DNA of 15,152 bases from UBA1049 sp964525815 (GTDB lineage: Bacteria; Bacillota; Clostridia; Oscillospirales; CAG-382), in NCBI GenBank assembly GCA_964525815.1, contig CAZGJQ010000044.1:1-15152 (forward strand), in the 5' to 3' direction. The position numbers and the translations under genes are program-made. Shown here piece after piece: positions 6,812 to 13,457 of the stretch. Numbering within the stretch: the first letter of the stretch is position 1; every line of letters begins with the position of its first letter. The notes below the pieces were generated by a model. That model ran no database searches, was not told where the DNA came from, and was given only the letters and a program-made list of their open reading frames with translations.

Positions 6812-8071
6812 TTAAGTCGTATATTCTGCAAACATTCCGCTTGCTCTTGCATCGCATTCTGCGGTTATAACAGTTCCTTCGTCAGTGTATTCGGTGCTTA
6901 TTACTCTTGCAAACCGAAAAACCTCGGGAACCTTCTCCTGCTGTGTGTGGCTGAAGAAGAGTCTGAGTGTCTTTTTTTCCTCTGATAGAATCCTATCCAG
7001 CTCGTCGAGCAGCCTATCCACTCCCCTGCCGTTGAGTGCGGAAACGCATATTGCGTTTCTGGGTATATAATCCTCATCAACAGCACGGTCAATTTTGTTA
7101 AAAACATTAATAGCCGGCTTCTTATCCGCTCCCAGCTCTGTAACCAGGCTCTCGGTTACCGCCTGCTTTTTGACCCGCTTATTGTCCGGCTCGGATGCGT
7201 CGGTAAGATTTATTATTATATCCGCATATTTCAGTTCGTCCAGAGTAGACTTAAACGCTTTAATCAAGTGAGTGGGCAGACGGTCAATAAAACCAACCGT
7301 ATCGGTGAGCAGTATTTCGTTGCCGCTCGGGAGTGTCAGTCTGCGGGTGGTGGGGTCAAGGGTTGCAAAAAGCTTATCCTGCGCAAGTATCCCCGCATCT
7401 GTAAGATAGTTCAACAGCGTGGATTTGCCTGCATTGGTATATCCGATAATGGCGGCGGTTTTTATTCCCGATTTTTCCCGGGCTGCCCGCTTGACTTCTC
7501 TGGTTCTATCCAAATCATGCAGCTCTCTGCTCAGGGTTTTTATTCGCCTGTTCAAATGCCTTCTGTCGCTCTCCAGCTTACTCTCACCGGGACCTCTCGT
7601 TCCGATTCCGCCACCCAGACGGGATAGCTGCATTCCCTTACCCATAAGGCGGGGTGCCGTGTAACGCAGACATGCTATCTCAACCTGTAGCTTACCCTCA
7701 CCCGTTGATGCGTGAAGAGCAAAAATATCTAAAATAAGCATGGTGCGGTCGATAACCCTTTTATCCAGCTCCTCCTCGAGGTTTTTTATCTGGGAGGGGG
7801 AAAGCTCGTTGTCGAACACTATTAAATCAATTTCATCCTCGTGCAAGCTCATGAACTCTCTCAGCTCCTTTACCTTTCCGGTGCCGATATAGGTTCTTGG
7901 ATCGGGAGATTTGCGGTTCTGAGTAACTCTTGCCGCCGCCTCAGCTCCCGCTGTGTTCAATAGCTGCTCCAGCTCGTCCAGCGAGTCCTCGCTTTCCTGC
8001 TCGCTTAAATCCTCGTTTACCGAGACCAGCAAGGCCTTAGTAGCCTTTTCGTTGAATATATCAAGATTCAT
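6812..8071 (-). CDS. hflX: GTPase HflX, ribosome splitting/rescue factor
   Basis: A 419-residue GTPase that binds 50S subunits and, in studied bacteria, splits stalled or hibernating ribosomes under stress. Seen: the N-terminal HflX domain (about 10-170) with PRTYIGTGKVKEL, the glycine-rich linker GGGIGTRGPGESKLE (153-167), then the G domain with G1 GYTNAGKS (210-217), DPTTRRL (239-245), G3 DTVG (257-260), G4 NKID (325-328) and G5-like VSALNG (343-348). Length is typical. ATG at 8071 has only a weak AAGAGAA upstream, and I found no convincing promoter between it and the rpmE terminator; read-through from rpmE is possible. It heads a close-packed series with the GH28-like, MgtC and FMN-binding genes. 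Confidence 0.97.
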   Translation of the reverse strand: MNLDIFNEKATKALLVSVNEDLSEQESEDSLDELEQLLNTAGAEAAARVTQNRKSPDPRTYIGTGKVKELREFMSLHEDEIDLIVFDNELSPSQIKNLEEELDKRVIDRTMLILDIFALHASTGEGKLQVEIACLRYTAPRLMGKGMQLSRLGGGIGTRGPGESKLESDRRHLNRRIKTLSRELHDLDRTREVKRAAREKSGIKTAAIIGYTNAGKSTLLNYLTDAGILAQDKLFATLDPTTRRLTLPSGNEILLTDTVGFIDRLPTHLIKAFKSTLDELKYADIIINLTDASEPDNKRVKKQAVTESLVTELGADKKPAINVFNKIDRAVDEDYIPRNAICVSALNGRGVDRLLDELDRILSEEKKTLRLFFSHTQQEKVPEVFRFARVISTEYTDEGTVITAECDARASGMFAEYTT

Positions 8072-8152
8072 ATATAATTCTCTTATTAGCAGCCTTTCCT
8101 GTTATTTATAGATATGCCACCTTCCGCATTTTTCGATAACAATCCCTATAAT

Positions 8153-8177
8153 GAAAAAACAGCACAGATGTGCTGTT
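8153..8177 (-). terminator. Intrinsic terminator of rpmE
   Basis: Stem AACAGCACA (8158-8166) with TGTGCTGTT (8169-8177). Read on the minus strand it ends in a run of six T (8159-8154), 16 bp after the rpmE stop codon. It separates rpmE from hflX. Confidence 0.88.
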
Positions 8178-8192
8178 CATGCATAGAAATAT

Positions 8193-8393
8193 TTACTCAA
8201 GGTTGAACTTTCTCTTGAACTTATCAACCCGTCCGCCAGAATCTACAAACTTTTGCTTTCCGGTGAAAAACGGATGACACTTTGAGCATATATCAACCTT
8301 TATATCGTCCTTTGTGGACTTAGTAACATATTCTTCTCCGCAGGCACACTTGATTGTAACGCTTTTGTATGCGGGATGGATTCCTTCCTTCAT
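8193..8393 (-). CDS. rpmE: 50S ribosomal protein L31, zinc-binding (C+) type
   Basis: A 66-residue ribosomal protein of the large subunit that contributes to the bridge between subunits. The N-terminal MKEGIHPAY signature and the C-terminal VDSGGRVDKFKRKF are typical. The four zinc ligands are intact: C16 and C18 (CAC) and C36 and C39 (CSKC). It is therefore the zinc-requiring paralogue rather than the zinc-independent YtiA type made under zinc starvation. GAGG lies 9 bp before the ATG at 8393. It has its own extended -10 promoter and its own terminator, so it is chiefly monocistronic. Confidence 0.98.
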   Translation of the reverse strand: MKEGIHPAYKSVTIKCACGEEYVTKSTKDDIKVDICSKCHPFFTGKQKFVDSGGRVDKFKRKFNLE

Positions 8394-8425
8394 GATACTA
8401 ACCTCACTTTCGTTTCACAAATTGC

Positions 8426-8454
8426 AGTATAGCATACACTTATCAAAAAATCAA
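8426..8454 (-). promoter_or_regulatory. Strong sigma-A promoter of rpmE (extended -10)
   Basis: On the minus strand, TTGATT (8454-8449) and TATACT (8431-8426) are spaced 17 bp apart, with TGC directly before the -10, an extended -10 element. The predicted start near 8420 gives a leader of about 26 nt. Confidence 0.85.
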
Positions 8455-8460
8455 TAGGTT

Positions 8461-8600
8461 TTTTCGATTTTTTTATAATAAACTGTAGGTTTTGCTGCCC
8501 CGGGAGCGTAAAAATCAACTTTATACACAACCCTTCTAAATATAGGAGGTAGTTTTTTTCAAGTGTTTTTTGAAAGAATGTTAAAAAGCAAAAAACGCTA
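8461..8600 (+). other. Non-coding stretch with terminator-like hairpin; possible small RNA
   Basis: The 365 bp between rpmE and the cold-shock gene hold two divergent promoters and this AT-rich stretch with no plausible gene. TATAAT lies at 8474-8479, but its -35 partner is poor (3 of 6). About 55 bp on, CCTTCTA (8532-8538) pairs with TAGGAGG (8543-8549; one G-T pair, AATA loop), followed by seven T at 8553-8559. This would be a terminator for a transcript of about 70-75 nt from near 8486. The GGAGG in the right arm is not followed by a usable ORF; the best reading gives only 13 codons from a distant GTG. Confidence 0.3.
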
Positions 8601-8629
8601 TTGACAAACTGTTTTTAATATGCTATATT
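8601..8629 (+). promoter_or_regulatory. Strong sigma-A promoter of the cold-shock gene
   Basis: A perfect TTGACA (8601-8606), 17 bp spacer and TATATT (8624-8629) with an extended -10 TGC. The predicted start is near 8636, which gives an unusually long leader of about 123 nt. Confidence 0.92.
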
Positions 8630-8635
8630 AGTAAA

Positions 8636-8758
8636 TGTATTCCGAATGTATCATGAACTCACAGTTTTGCTGAAGGTCATTGTTCGTTTAGGTGACTGAG
8701 GCAGATGTGAGTTTTTTGCTTACAAAAGGCGTATGAAATATTTATTTTGGAGGTACCG
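8636..8758 (+). promoter_or_regulatory. Structured 5' leader of the cold-shock mRNA, with terminator-like hairpin
   Basis: AACTCACA (8656-8663) pairs perfectly with TGTGAGTT (8706-8713). Inside it, TGC (8668-8670) pairs with GCA (8701-8703) and GTCA (8676-8679) with TGAC (8693-8696), making one long interrupted hairpin. Six T follow at 8712-8717, overlapping the end of the stem, as in an intrinsic terminator. The ribosome binding site GGAGG (8749-8753) is downstream and not in the stem. Long structured leaders are usual for csp genes. Here the form suggests attenuation or temperature-dependent folding rather than site masking. Confidence 0.55.
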
Positions 8759-8971
8759 ATGAATAAGGGTACAGTAAAATGGTTTAACGCAGAAAAAGGT
8801 TACGGATTTATTTCCAACGACGAGGGCGGAGACGATGTTTTCGTTCATTTCTCAGCTATTCAGTCGGATGGCTACAAGTCTCTGAACGAGGGTCAGAAGG
8901 TCATGTTCGATATTGAAAAGGACCCCAAGGACACAAACAAGCTCAGAGCAACCAATGTAACAATAGCGTAA
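8759..8971 (+). CDS. Cold-shock domain RNA chaperone (Csp family)
   Basis: A 70-residue single-domain OB-fold protein that binds single-stranded RNA/DNA and melts RNA structure, helping translation and antitermination at low temperature. Seen: RNP1 KGYGFI (13-18), RNP2 VFVHFS (27-32), plus the aromatic W8, F9, F31 and the C-terminal LRATNVTIA. An upstream in-frame TTG at 8747 overlaps the GGAGG ribosome binding site (8749-8753) and was rejected; the ATG at 8759 is optimally spaced. It is monocistronic, with its own strong promoter, long leader and terminator. Which csp paralogue it is cannot be told. Confidence 0.97.
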   Translation: MNKGTVKWFNAEKGYGFISNDEGGDDVFVHFSAIQSDGYKSLNEGQKVMFDIEKDPKDTNKLRATNVTIA

Positions 8972-9057
8972 AACCCTTTTCCAAAAAACACTGCTTTCAC
9001 AGAGTGTAACGCTGCTTAATAGGCTCGAAATTATATATCTTTGATTATTGTGTTTTT

Positions 9058-9089
9058 CAGGGACGGTTTATTCCGTCCCTGTTTTTTTT
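9058..9089 (+). terminator. Intrinsic terminator of the cold-shock gene
   Basis: Perfect 9 bp stem CAGGGACGG (9058-9066) with CCGTCCCTG (9073-9081), loop TTTATT, then eight T (9082-9089). On the minus strand the stem is followed by A and C rather than T, so it is not an ideal terminator for the convergent lysR operon. Confidence 0.93.
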
Positions 9090-9090
9090 A

Positions 9091-10011
9091 TCACTCCGTC
9101 TGTAACCCGTTTTCTTTGATTATGCTTCTAAGCTCGTCTATATAAGCAGCGCCAAGCTTACTCAGCGCCATGTCCTTGTGCGAAATCCAGCCCACTGAAA
9201 TGTATTCGTCCGCCCGTAAGGGTACCGAAACAATATCGGTTCCGTCCAGCTCCGCACTCAGTATTCCTGTAGAAATGGTGTAGCCGTCAAGACCTATCAA
9301 AAGATTGAACAGGGTTGCTCTGTCGCTGACCACAATGTTTTTTTTGCGATAAACGGTGCTCAGTATCTCCTCGCTGAAATAAAAGGAGTTGAAAGTCCCC
9401 TGCTCAAAGCTAAGATAAGGATAATCTGATAAATCCTCGAGCGTAACATCCTTTCTTTGTGCAAGCGGATTATGCTTACTAACAAAAATATGCGGCTTTG
9501 CAGTAAAAAGAGGATTATAGAACAGCTTGTTTTCCTTTAACAGCTTTTTTATAATTTTTTTGTTGAAAGAGCTTAAATAAAGTATTCCCAGTTCGCTTCT
9601 CAGGCTCTTAACATCCTCGATAATCTCATAGGTTCTGGTCTCTCTGAGATAAAAATCGTACTCATCGTATCCGTACTTTTTTATCAAGGCCACAAAAGCG
9701 TTTACCGCAAAGGAATAATGCTGTGTGGAAACCGAAAAGCTGGCTCTGGCAGGCTTTGAGCTTAAATATCTTGCCTCCATAAGCTCGGTTTGCTCAACAA
9801 TCTGACGTGCATAGCCTAAGAACTCCGATCCCTCAACCGAGAGCACAACACCCTTGTTATTACGCAGAAAAAGGGTTAACCCTATCTCCTTCTCCAGCTC
9901 CTTAACCGCATTTGAAAGGCTGGGCTGCGATATATACAGCCTTTTTGCCGCTTCGCTCATGGATCCGCTGTTTACTATTTCTATTATATACTTTAGCTGC
10001 TGTAAGGTCAT
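9091..10011 (-). CDS. LysR-type transcriptional regulator, probably of methionine synthesis
   Basis: A 306-residue LysR family regulator. The N-terminal winged helix-turn-helix (about residues 1-60) is clear: MTLQQLKYIIEIV, then SMSEAAKRLYISQPSLSNAV and ELEKEIGLTLF, followed by a linker helix and a periplasmic-binding-like effector domain (about 90-300). It starts at the ATG at 10011 with GGAGG 6 bp upstream, and follows metF by 19 bp, so it is the third gene of a metE-metF-lysR unit. LysR regulators often control genes next to them, here metE-metF, and may sense homocysteine or a sulfur metabolite as MetR does, but the ligand is not readable. A T-N11-A dyad upstream of metE is its likely site. 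It could also act on the divergent flavoprotein gene. Confidence 0.93.
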   Translation of the reverse strand: MTLQQLKYIIEIVNSGSMSEAAKRLYISQPSLSNAVKELEKEIGLTLFLRNNKGVVLSVEGSEFLGYARQIVEQTELMEARYLSSKPARASFSVSTQHYSFAVNAFVALIKKYGYDEYDFYLRETRTYEIIEDVKSLRSELGILYLSSFNKKIIKKLLKENKLFYNPLFTAKPHIFVSKHNPLAQRKDVTLEDLSDYPYLSFEQGTFNSFYFSEEILSTVYRKKNIVVSDRATLFNLLIGLDGYTISTGILSAELDGTDIVSVPLRADEYISVGWISHKDMALSKLGAAYIDELRSIIKENGLQTE

Positions 10012-10030
10012 CCCGCACCTCCGTTTCGGT

Positions 10031-10894
10031 TCAGCCTATAAGACTCGAAAAGCCATTATAAATCCGCTCCGCAATTATAGGGTTGTTCATCGTGTAAAGA
10101 TGTATGCCATCAACCCCCTGAGAGATTAAATCCACTATCTGATCTATGGCATATGCAACGCCTGCATCCCGCAGAGCATCCGGCTTATCCTCGTACTTGT
10201 CGAGCATCTTCCTGAACTTTTTCGGCAGACTCGCTCCGCAGAGCGTTACCATGCGCTCGATTTGATTCTTGTTGACTACCGGCATTATACCCGCATCAAC
10301 GGGTACGTTTATCCCTGCTATCCTTGCTCTGTCTAAGAAGGAATAAAACATATCGTTATCAAAAAAAAGCTGGGAAATCAGGTGCGATGCGCCCGCATCC
10401 ACCTTTTTTTTAAGGTTGAGAGTATCCTGCACCAGATTCTTCGATTCGGGATGTCCCTCCGGGTAACAGGCTGCCGAGATTGAAAAATCACCCTGCGCTT
10501 GTATATACGAAATTAAATCGCTTGCATATGTAAAATCCTTTTTGGGAGGATTATCCGGGCTCTTATCCCCCCTCAAGGCAAGTATATTATACAGCCCGTA
10601 TTTACACAGCTTCTCCAAAATATGGTCTATTTCCTCCTTGGAGTGGCTTATGCAGGTCAAATGCACAAGCGGCTCAATTCCATGTGCCTCCTTGATTGAC
10701 TTAGCAATATCCCAGGTGGAGGCATCCAAGCCCGTACCCCCCGCACCGAAGGTTACACTGATAAAGTCGGGGTTGTGGCTCTTAAGGCTCTTTATGGTAT
10801 GCTGCAGGTTAATCAAAGTGCCGTCTCTCTTAGGAGGAAATATCTCAAAGGAGACAACCGTTTTGTCTGCCTTAAACAGCGATGTAATACTCAT
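10031..10894 (-). CDS. metF: Methylenetetrahydrofolate reductase
   Basis: Reduces 5,10-methylene-THF to 5-methyl-THF, the methyl donor for MetE next door, using FAD in a TIM barrel. Seen: SFEIFPPKRD with the catalytic glutamate E17, VTFGAGG (47-53), the flavin-contacting LRGD (107-110), the substrate-binding QLFFD (175-179) and the C-terminal GIHLYTMN (263-270). At 287 residues it is a normal bacterial length, with no extra zinc or regulatory domain. The GTG at 10903 is in frame but almost touches the AGGG Shine-Dalgarno; the ATG at 10894 is 10 bp from it and gives the family-like N terminus MSITSLF. The electron donor (NADH or a ferredoxin-type partner) cannot be decided. It is the second gene of the methionine operon. 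Confidence 0.97.
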   Translation of the reverse strand: MSITSLFKADKTVVSFEIFPPKRDGTLINLQHTIKSLKSHNPDFISVTFGAGGTGLDASTWDIAKSIKEAHGIEPLVHLTCISHSKEEIDHILEKLCKYGLYNILALRGDKSPDNPPKKDFTYASDLISYIQAQGDFSISAACYPEGHPESKNLVQDTLNLKKKVDAGASHLISQLFFDNDMFYSFLDRARIAGINVPVDAGIMPVVNKNQIERMVTLCGASLPKKFRKMLDKYEDKPDALRDAGVAYAIDQIVDLISQGVDGIHLYTMNNPIIAERIYNGFSSLIG

Positions 10895-10912
10895 ACTAAC
10901 CACGCCCTGTCC

Positions 10913-10932
10913 GGCACAAAAAGAAATGTGCC
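10913..10932 (-). repeat. Intercistronic hairpin between metE and metF
   Basis: GGCACA (10913-10918) and TGTGCC (10927-10932) form a 6 bp stem with an 8 nt loop in the 68 bp gap. On the minus strand it is followed by GGACAGGGCG, not T, so it is not a terminator. It may slow decay or mark a processing point, setting different MetE and MetF levels. Confidence 0.45.
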
Positions 10933-10962
10933 CTGTTAATAGTATTAATAATCTTAATAGAG

Positions 10963-13242
10963 CTAAATCAGCTCTTTTCTTGCTTTTTTTGCCGCATTTA
11001 CAAGATTTATAAGGCTGGGAGCGGTCTCCGTCTCCCCTCTTGTTTTAAGCCCGCAATCCGGGTTTACCCACAGCTTTTCCTTCTTAATCCTGTTGTCCTC
11101 AAGCATTCTCTTAATAGCTTGGATTATTTCCTCCTCCGAGGGGATTCGGGGTGAATGAATATCATAAACTCCGGGACCAACCTGTGTCTTAAATCCCGCT
11201 CTTACAAGCGCATCCACAATAAGAAGCTTGGAGCGGGACGCCTCAAAGGATATGACATCGGCGTCCATATTATCTATATCCTTAACTATTTCGTTGAACT
11301 CGCTGTAGCACATATGCGTGTGTATCTGGGTTTCCGCCTTTACTCCGGAATGCACTAAACGGAATGCGGGGATTGCCCAGTCGAGATACCCGGAGTGCCA
11401 GTCCTCCCGTCGGATGGGTAGCTTTTCCTTAAGCGCCGCTTCATCAACCTGAATGATACGAATTCCGGCCTTTTCGAGGTCGCCGACCTCCTCCTTTATG
11501 GCAAGTGCGATTTGCAGCGCCATTTCTCTGCTCTCCACATCCTCACGCGGGAATGACCAGTTCAGTATGGTAACCGGACCGGTGAGCATTCCCTTAACCG
11601 GATTCTTCGTAAGAGACTGCGCATAAACGCTGTAATCAACGGTTATGGGGTTTTTACGCTTAATATCGCTCCATATTATCGGCGGCTTAACGCATCTTGT
11701 ACCGTAGGACTGAACCCATGCCTTCTCGGTAAAAAGAAAGCCCTCCAAATTCTCACCAAAGTGCTCCACCATATCATTACGCTCAAACTCTCCGTGAACA
11801 AGCACATCCAGCCCGATCTCCTCCTGAAACTTAATACAGGAGGCAATCTTAGCCTTTACATTCCTCTTGTATTCCTCGTGCGTAATTTCTCCCTTTTTAT
11901 ACTTTGCTCTGTTGGACTTAACCTCTGCGGTCTGAGGAAAAGAACCGATTGTTGTAGTCGGCAGAAAGGGCAGGACCAGAGCTTCTCTTTGTATTTTCTC
12001 CCGCACCTCTAATTCAGGTAAGCGGATGAAATCAGCATCGGTCAGAGCGGTAACCCTATCCTGAACCTCCTTGTCTCCGAAACCACTGCGTTTCTCAAGC
12101 AACCTCACATTCTCTGTATAAAAATCGTGTTTTTTTGAGTTGTCAGTGGCGAACAATGCTTTTAACTGCTCCAATTCATCCAGCTTTTCCTGAGCAAACG
12201 CAAGCTGTGCCCTCTGCTCCTTCGGTAAGCGCTCGTTCTCCAGTGTATAGGGAACATGCAGCAGGGAGCAGGAGGTGTTTATTACAATATCGTCATTACT
12301 TACATATTTGCACAATTGGTCAAGAAGAGAGAGGGTGCTTGCATAATCGTTACGCCAGATATTCTTGCCGTTGACAACACCCGCAAACAGTTTTTTCCCT
12401 TTTGGGAAACCATTTTTTTCAATAAGGGACAGGCTTTGCTTTCCCTCCATAAAATCAAGCCCCAGTCCGTCAATATCAAGGGAGCAAACCTCTGTATAAA
12501 TATCCCTTATATCACCAAAATATGTCTGGAGCAATATTTTGATTTCCTTTTTATCATTCAGTAGTCGACTATAAATATCCTTAAAAAGCCTTTTATCCTC
12601 AGAGGACAGATCGGTAACCAAAAAGGGCTCGTCAAGCTGCACCCACTCGGCTCCAAGGGAGGAAAACCTTGCTAATATGTCGCGGTAAGCATTTAACGCT
12701 TCCCCGGCAAAATCCTCTGCCTTTTTAGCTCCGGTATATCCGGACAGCTTAAGCAGGGTAAACGGACCGATAATAACCGGTTTTGTCTTTATACCAAGGG
12801 ACAGAGCCTGCTCGAACTCATCAAACGGTTTTGTACCGGTAAGCCTTATAACTGTTTGGTCGTCAATCTCGGGAACGATGTAATGATAATTAGTATTAAA
12901 CCACTTTTTCATGGGAAGTGCCTTTACATCCTCCCCGCCGTCCTGATGCCCTCTTGCCATCGCAAAATATACCGATATCGGTGTGCCAACAGACCTGTAA
13001 CGCTCGGGAACTATATTTAATAAAAACGCAGTATCCAGTAAGTTATCATAAAAGGAAAAATCATTTGACGGGATGTGGTCAATACCTTTATCGGCAATGT
13101 ATTGCCAATGCTTTTTCCTGAGCTCCTCCGCACCCCTCTTCAGCTCTTCCTCATTAATATTTTTTTTAAAAAAATTCTCGGTCAGGAACTTAAGCTCCCT
13201 CAATCCGCCTATTCTCGGATAGCCTATAATCGAACTATTCAT
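10963..13242 (-). CDS. metE: Cobalamin-independent methionine synthase
   Basis: Transfers the methyl of 5-methyl-THF (polyglutamate) to homocysteine, the last step of methionine synthesis, without vitamin B12. Seen: two TIM-barrel halves. The N-terminal half starts SIIGYPRIGGLRELK. The catalytic half begins near LPTTTIGSFPQT and holds all four zinc ligands: H643 and C645 (THMC), E667 (SFEASRS) and C730 (NPDCGLKTR). At 759 residues it is near the E. coli length. The in-frame GTG at 13254 follows AGAGGA with almost no gap; the ATG at 13242 is 11 bp from GGAG and gives the family N terminus, so it was chosen. It heads metE-metF-lysR. The leader of about 31 nt leaves no room for a riboswitch. Confidence 0.98.
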   Translation of the reverse strand: MNSSIIGYPRIGGLRELKFLTENFFKKNINEEELKRGAEELRKKHWQYIADKGIDHIPSNDFSFYDNLLDTAFLLNIVPERYRSVGTPISVYFAMARGHQDGGEDVKALPMKKWFNTNYHYIVPEIDDQTVIRLTGTKPFDEFEQALSLGIKTKPVIIGPFTLLKLSGYTGAKKAEDFAGEALNAYRDILARFSSLGAEWVQLDEPFLVTDLSSEDKRLFKDIYSRLLNDKKEIKILLQTYFGDIRDIYTEVCSLDIDGLGLDFMEGKQSLSLIEKNGFPKGKKLFAGVVNGKNIWRNDYASTLSLLDQLCKYVSNDDIVINTSCSLLHVPYTLENERLPKEQRAQLAFAQEKLDELEQLKALFATDNSKKHDFYTENVRLLEKRSGFGDKEVQDRVTALTDADFIRLPELEVREKIQREALVLPFLPTTTIGSFPQTAEVKSNRAKYKKGEITHEEYKRNVKAKIASCIKFQEEIGLDVLVHGEFERNDMVEHFGENLEGFLFTEKAWVQSYGTRCVKPPIIWSDIKRKNPITVDYSVYAQSLTKNPVKGMLTGPVTILNWSFPREDVESREMALQIALAIKEEVGDLEKAGIRIIQVDEAALKEKLPIRREDWHSGYLDWAIPAFRLVHSGVKAETQIHTHMCYSEFNEIVKDIDNMDADVISFEASRSKLLIVDALVRAGFKTQVGPGVYDIHSPRIPSEEEIIQAIKRMLEDNRIKKEKLWVNPDCGLKTRGETETAPSLINLVNAAKKARKELI

Positions 13243-13279
13243 TATTATATACACTCCTCTGTCATTTATTTCTTATGCT

Positions 13280-13308
13280 ATTATACTACAAGCATTCGGT
13301 ATAGTAAA
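13280..13308 (-). promoter_or_regulatory. Sigma-A promoter of metE-metF-lysR
   Basis: On the minus strand, TTTACT (13308-13303) and a perfect TATAAT (13285-13280) are spaced 17 bp apart. The predicted start near 13273 gives a leader of about 31 nt. Confidence 0.85.
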
Positions 13309-13330
13309 GATAATAATATTTATATTTTGT

Positions 13331-13347
13331 TATAGCTTTTCACTATA
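13331..13347. promoter_or_regulatory. Candidate LysR-type binding site upstream of metE
   Basis: TATAG (13331-13335) and CTATA (13343-13347) form an interrupted dyad that contains T-N11-A (T13333, A13345), the classic LysR-regulator box. Its centre is about 66 bp upstream of the predicted metE start, the usual activator recognition position. It is also 40 bp upstream of the divergent flavoprotein -35. The site is short and AT-rich, so chance is possible. Confidence 0.45.
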
Positions 13348-13386
13348 TGGGATTGTCATAATTATAGCATAGTTAAAACAAAATCA

Positions 13387-13415
13387 TTGTTTTTTTGTGC
13401 AATACTCGGTATAAT
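13387..13415 (+). promoter_or_regulatory. Sigma-A promoter of the thioredoxin-reductase-like gene
   Basis: TTGTTT (13387-13392), 17 bp spacer and perfect TATAAT (13410-13415). The predicted start near 13422 is downstream of an apparent in-frame ATG at 13395, which supports the later ATG at 13458 as the true translation start. Confidence 0.75.
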
Positions 13416-13457
13416 ATGCTATATGAATATATGAAGCTTAAAAAAAGGAAGGTTTTT

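Noticed and set aside
10913..10932. Terminator between metE and metF
   Set aside because: The stem is only 6 bp and is followed by GGACAGGGCG on the transcribed strand, with no T-run.
13255..13330. SAM riboswitch or T-box before metE
   Set aside because: The predicted leader is about 31 nt and the region is AT-rich with none of the GC-rich conserved blocks these elements need.
13395..13457. N-terminal extension of the flavoprotein from an ATG at 13395
   Set aside because: The extension lies across the predicted promoter and start of transcription, has no ribosome binding site, and would precede the FAD fold with unrelated sequence.
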